This document shows positions 21,408 through 22,684 of a stretch of DNA of 22,684 nucleotides, in pieces; the first letter of the stretch is position 1; each line of letters starts with the position of its first letter. The stretch lies in NCBI GenBank assembly GCA_036821645.1, contig DAISJD010000039.1, forward strand, positions 1 through 22,684, read 5' to 3'. A program made the translations under genes and the position numbers. Origin of the DNA: DAISJD01 sp036821645. Lineage in GTDB: Bacteria; Pseudomonadota; Alphaproteobacteria; ATCC43930; CGMCC-115725. Below the pieces are notes generated by a model. It searched no databases and was not told the origin of the DNA. It was given only the letters and a program-made list of their open reading frames with translations.

Positions 21408-22684
21408 ATGGAATTTGGGGTCAATTACACCGTCGAAATTGAGTCGACACAGCCCCAACTAACCATGAAATTAGCCCGATTTTCCGGATCCTTTCAACCC
21501 CATGGCATCGTTCTCGTTTTCAATAAAATACAGAATAAAATTATTTACACAACAGATAATACACACAAAATCATTGGCATTGATCCTGTTAAAATACTAA
21601 ACAATACACTTAATTTTTTCTTCGACAATTCTCGAATTAACTATATTATTAATATGTCACATCAAGATCAAGATGATTTTTTCTTCAAAAAAAATGATAT
21701 GAACTTCTATTGTAGAGTTTTATGCTTACAAAGCAATATTATTATCGAGTTCGAATTAGAGAAAAATGACCCTGCATTGGGTAATTATCCCCATACCCAC
21801 ACACCATTCCATGAGGAATTACAGCAGTCGCAGACGATCAATGCCTTGGCACGGGCTGCAACCCGCGCCTTTGCCCAGATCACTGGCTTCGGCGTTGTCT
21901 CGCTCGCCCAATCCATCGATCAATTTCCGCGGATTCTTGGTGAATCGAACGACCAATCGCTTCCCTCGCTGTTTGGGCACGAGAGATTGGCAAAAAGCTT
22001 GATCGAATCCGTCGGGCTGCGGCCATATGTCAAGATCCGTGATGTCTCCGTCGGCGGCGCGCGGCTCTTGACCATCGATGATCAGGAATCCAGTTACCCG
22101 ATCCTTGACGAAAGCCTGTTTCTCACCTTACCCCCCGTCGTCATTCAACAACTCCGCGATCAACGGACCAGTGCCATCCTCGTTATTCCGCTTCATTTGA
22201 AACAGGGTTTGTGGGGGCATGTCATCTGTCGCAATTGGCGCGAATATCTGCCCCAATCCAAGCAACTAAAAGAGGCTTTGCGCTTTATCGAGGTGATTGC
22301 AGAGCATATCGCCCGGATCGCCGCCGAAGAGCTGGCCCGCACGATCGATAGCAATGCCGCAATGACCGAACGGTTTCGGGTGATTTGTCAACAGACCAGT
22401 ACACCGCTTGGGGCTCTTCTCTTTGGGCCGCGCTTGCTTTTTCAGTCATCGGAAGCGGATGGGGCCGCCGTCATCAGCGGCGATACGATGATCAGCATCG
22501 GTTACGGCCCTGGAATCGACCAATTCTTTCCCAAAATTCTCGAAAAAATTGGCACGCAGGCACTGGATGAGTGTTTCCTCCTGCCATTCCCGACCAGCGT
22601 TCTACCCGACTATCCTTATCCGGGCTTAACCCCGTTTGGCAACGTACAGGGTGATGGGCTCGATGGAACATCCCTGCCCCATGC
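21408..22684 (+). CDS. Bacteriophytochrome-like photosensor, PAS-GAF-PHY (partial, runs off the window)
   Basis: The frame is open from ATG 21408, with AAGGA 7 bases upstream, to the window end: 425 codons and no stop. The phytochrome hallmark SFQPHG is at residues 28-33 in the PAS domain (about 1-125). A GAF domain (about 135-310) contains TGFGVVSL, LPPVVIQQLRD and GLWGHVICRN. A PHY domain begins near 315, with the typical EADGAAVISG at 349-358. Residues used by known bacteriophytochromes to hold bilin look changed: no Cys precedes QPHG, the PASDIP-like site reads PSLFGH (186-191), the conserved His aligns with Val245, and the CHH motif reads CRN (274-276). It may not bind bilin. The output domain lies outside the window. 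The first ~370 bases are AT-rich. Confidence 0.85.
   Translation, partial: MEFGVNYTVEIESTQPQLTMKLARFSGSFQPHGIVLVFNKIQNKIIYTTDNTHKIIGIDPVKILNNTLNFFFDNSRINYIINMSHQDQDDFFFKKNDMNFYCRVLCLQSNIIIEFELEKNDPALGNYPHTHTPFHEELQQSQTINALARAATRAFAQITGFGVVSLAQSIDQFPRILGESNDQSLPSLFGHERLAKSLIESVGLRPYVKIRDVSVGGARLLTIDDQESSYPILDESLFLTLPPVVIQQLRDQRTSAILVIPLHLKQGLWGHVICRNWREYLPQSKQLKEALRFIEVIAEHIARIAAEELARTIDSNAAMTERFRVICQQTSTPLGALLFGPRLLFQSSEADGAAVISGDTMISIGYGPGIDQFFPKILEKIGTQALDECFLLPFPTSVLPDYPYPGLTPFGNVQGDGLDGTSLPH

Overview
The window reads as chromosomal DNA of a GC-rich alphaproteobacterium. The gene content fits a Rhodospirillales-like lineage, but the genus cannot be fixed from the sequence. Supporting signs are the alphaproteobacterial holB-metG-tatD-(MBL hydrolase) order, a Tat-exported two-subunit molybdenum hydroxylase, a PHB-depolymerase-like exported protein and a bacteriophytochrome-like sensor. 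Most genes are GC-rich, but several sharply bounded AT-rich islands interrupt them, some lying inside the ends of otherwise GC-rich genes.

Layout. (1) 1-5154, minus strand: a housekeeping block of holB, metG, tatD and the first codons of a probable MBL-fold hydrolase. Between holB and metG sits a ~1.4 kb accessory insert (about 2590-4040), AT-rich in its membrane genes, with a duplicated two-part cassette on the plus strand. Each unit has a Gly/Ala-rich hydrophobic peptide, with a double-glycine export leader in copy 1, followed by a ~90-residue two-helix membrane protein. This resembles a bacteriocin/microcin precursor with an immunity-type partner. Both peptide genes look 5'-damaged; both membrane partners look intact. 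(2) 5155-7480, plus strand: a short-chain dehydrogenase behind a perfect inverted-repeat operator, then a membrane-anchored yellow/major-royal-jelly-family protein ending in a clear terminator. (3) 7516-10199, minus: a 2Fe-2S subunit and a molybdopterin subunit of a periplasmic xanthine-oxidase-family dehydrogenase. (4) 10261-13068, minus: an MHS-family transporter, an unrecognised membrane-anchored protein and a fatty acid hydroxylase/sterol desaturase, probably one transcript. (5) 13319-16841, minus: recQ and an exported PHB-depolymerase-like protein with an FN3 domain and an altered nucleophile motif. (6) 17309 to the end, plus: a SulP transporter, a YheS-type ABC-F ATPase, and the first 425 codons of a phytochrome-type photosensor (PAS-GAF-PHY) that runs off the window and lacks the usual bilin-binding residues.

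The two observations most worth following are the duplicated GG-leader peptide/membrane-protein cassette between holB and metG and the apparently chromophore-less phytochrome at the right edge. No tRNA, rRNA, CRISPR array, transposase or integrase was recognised.
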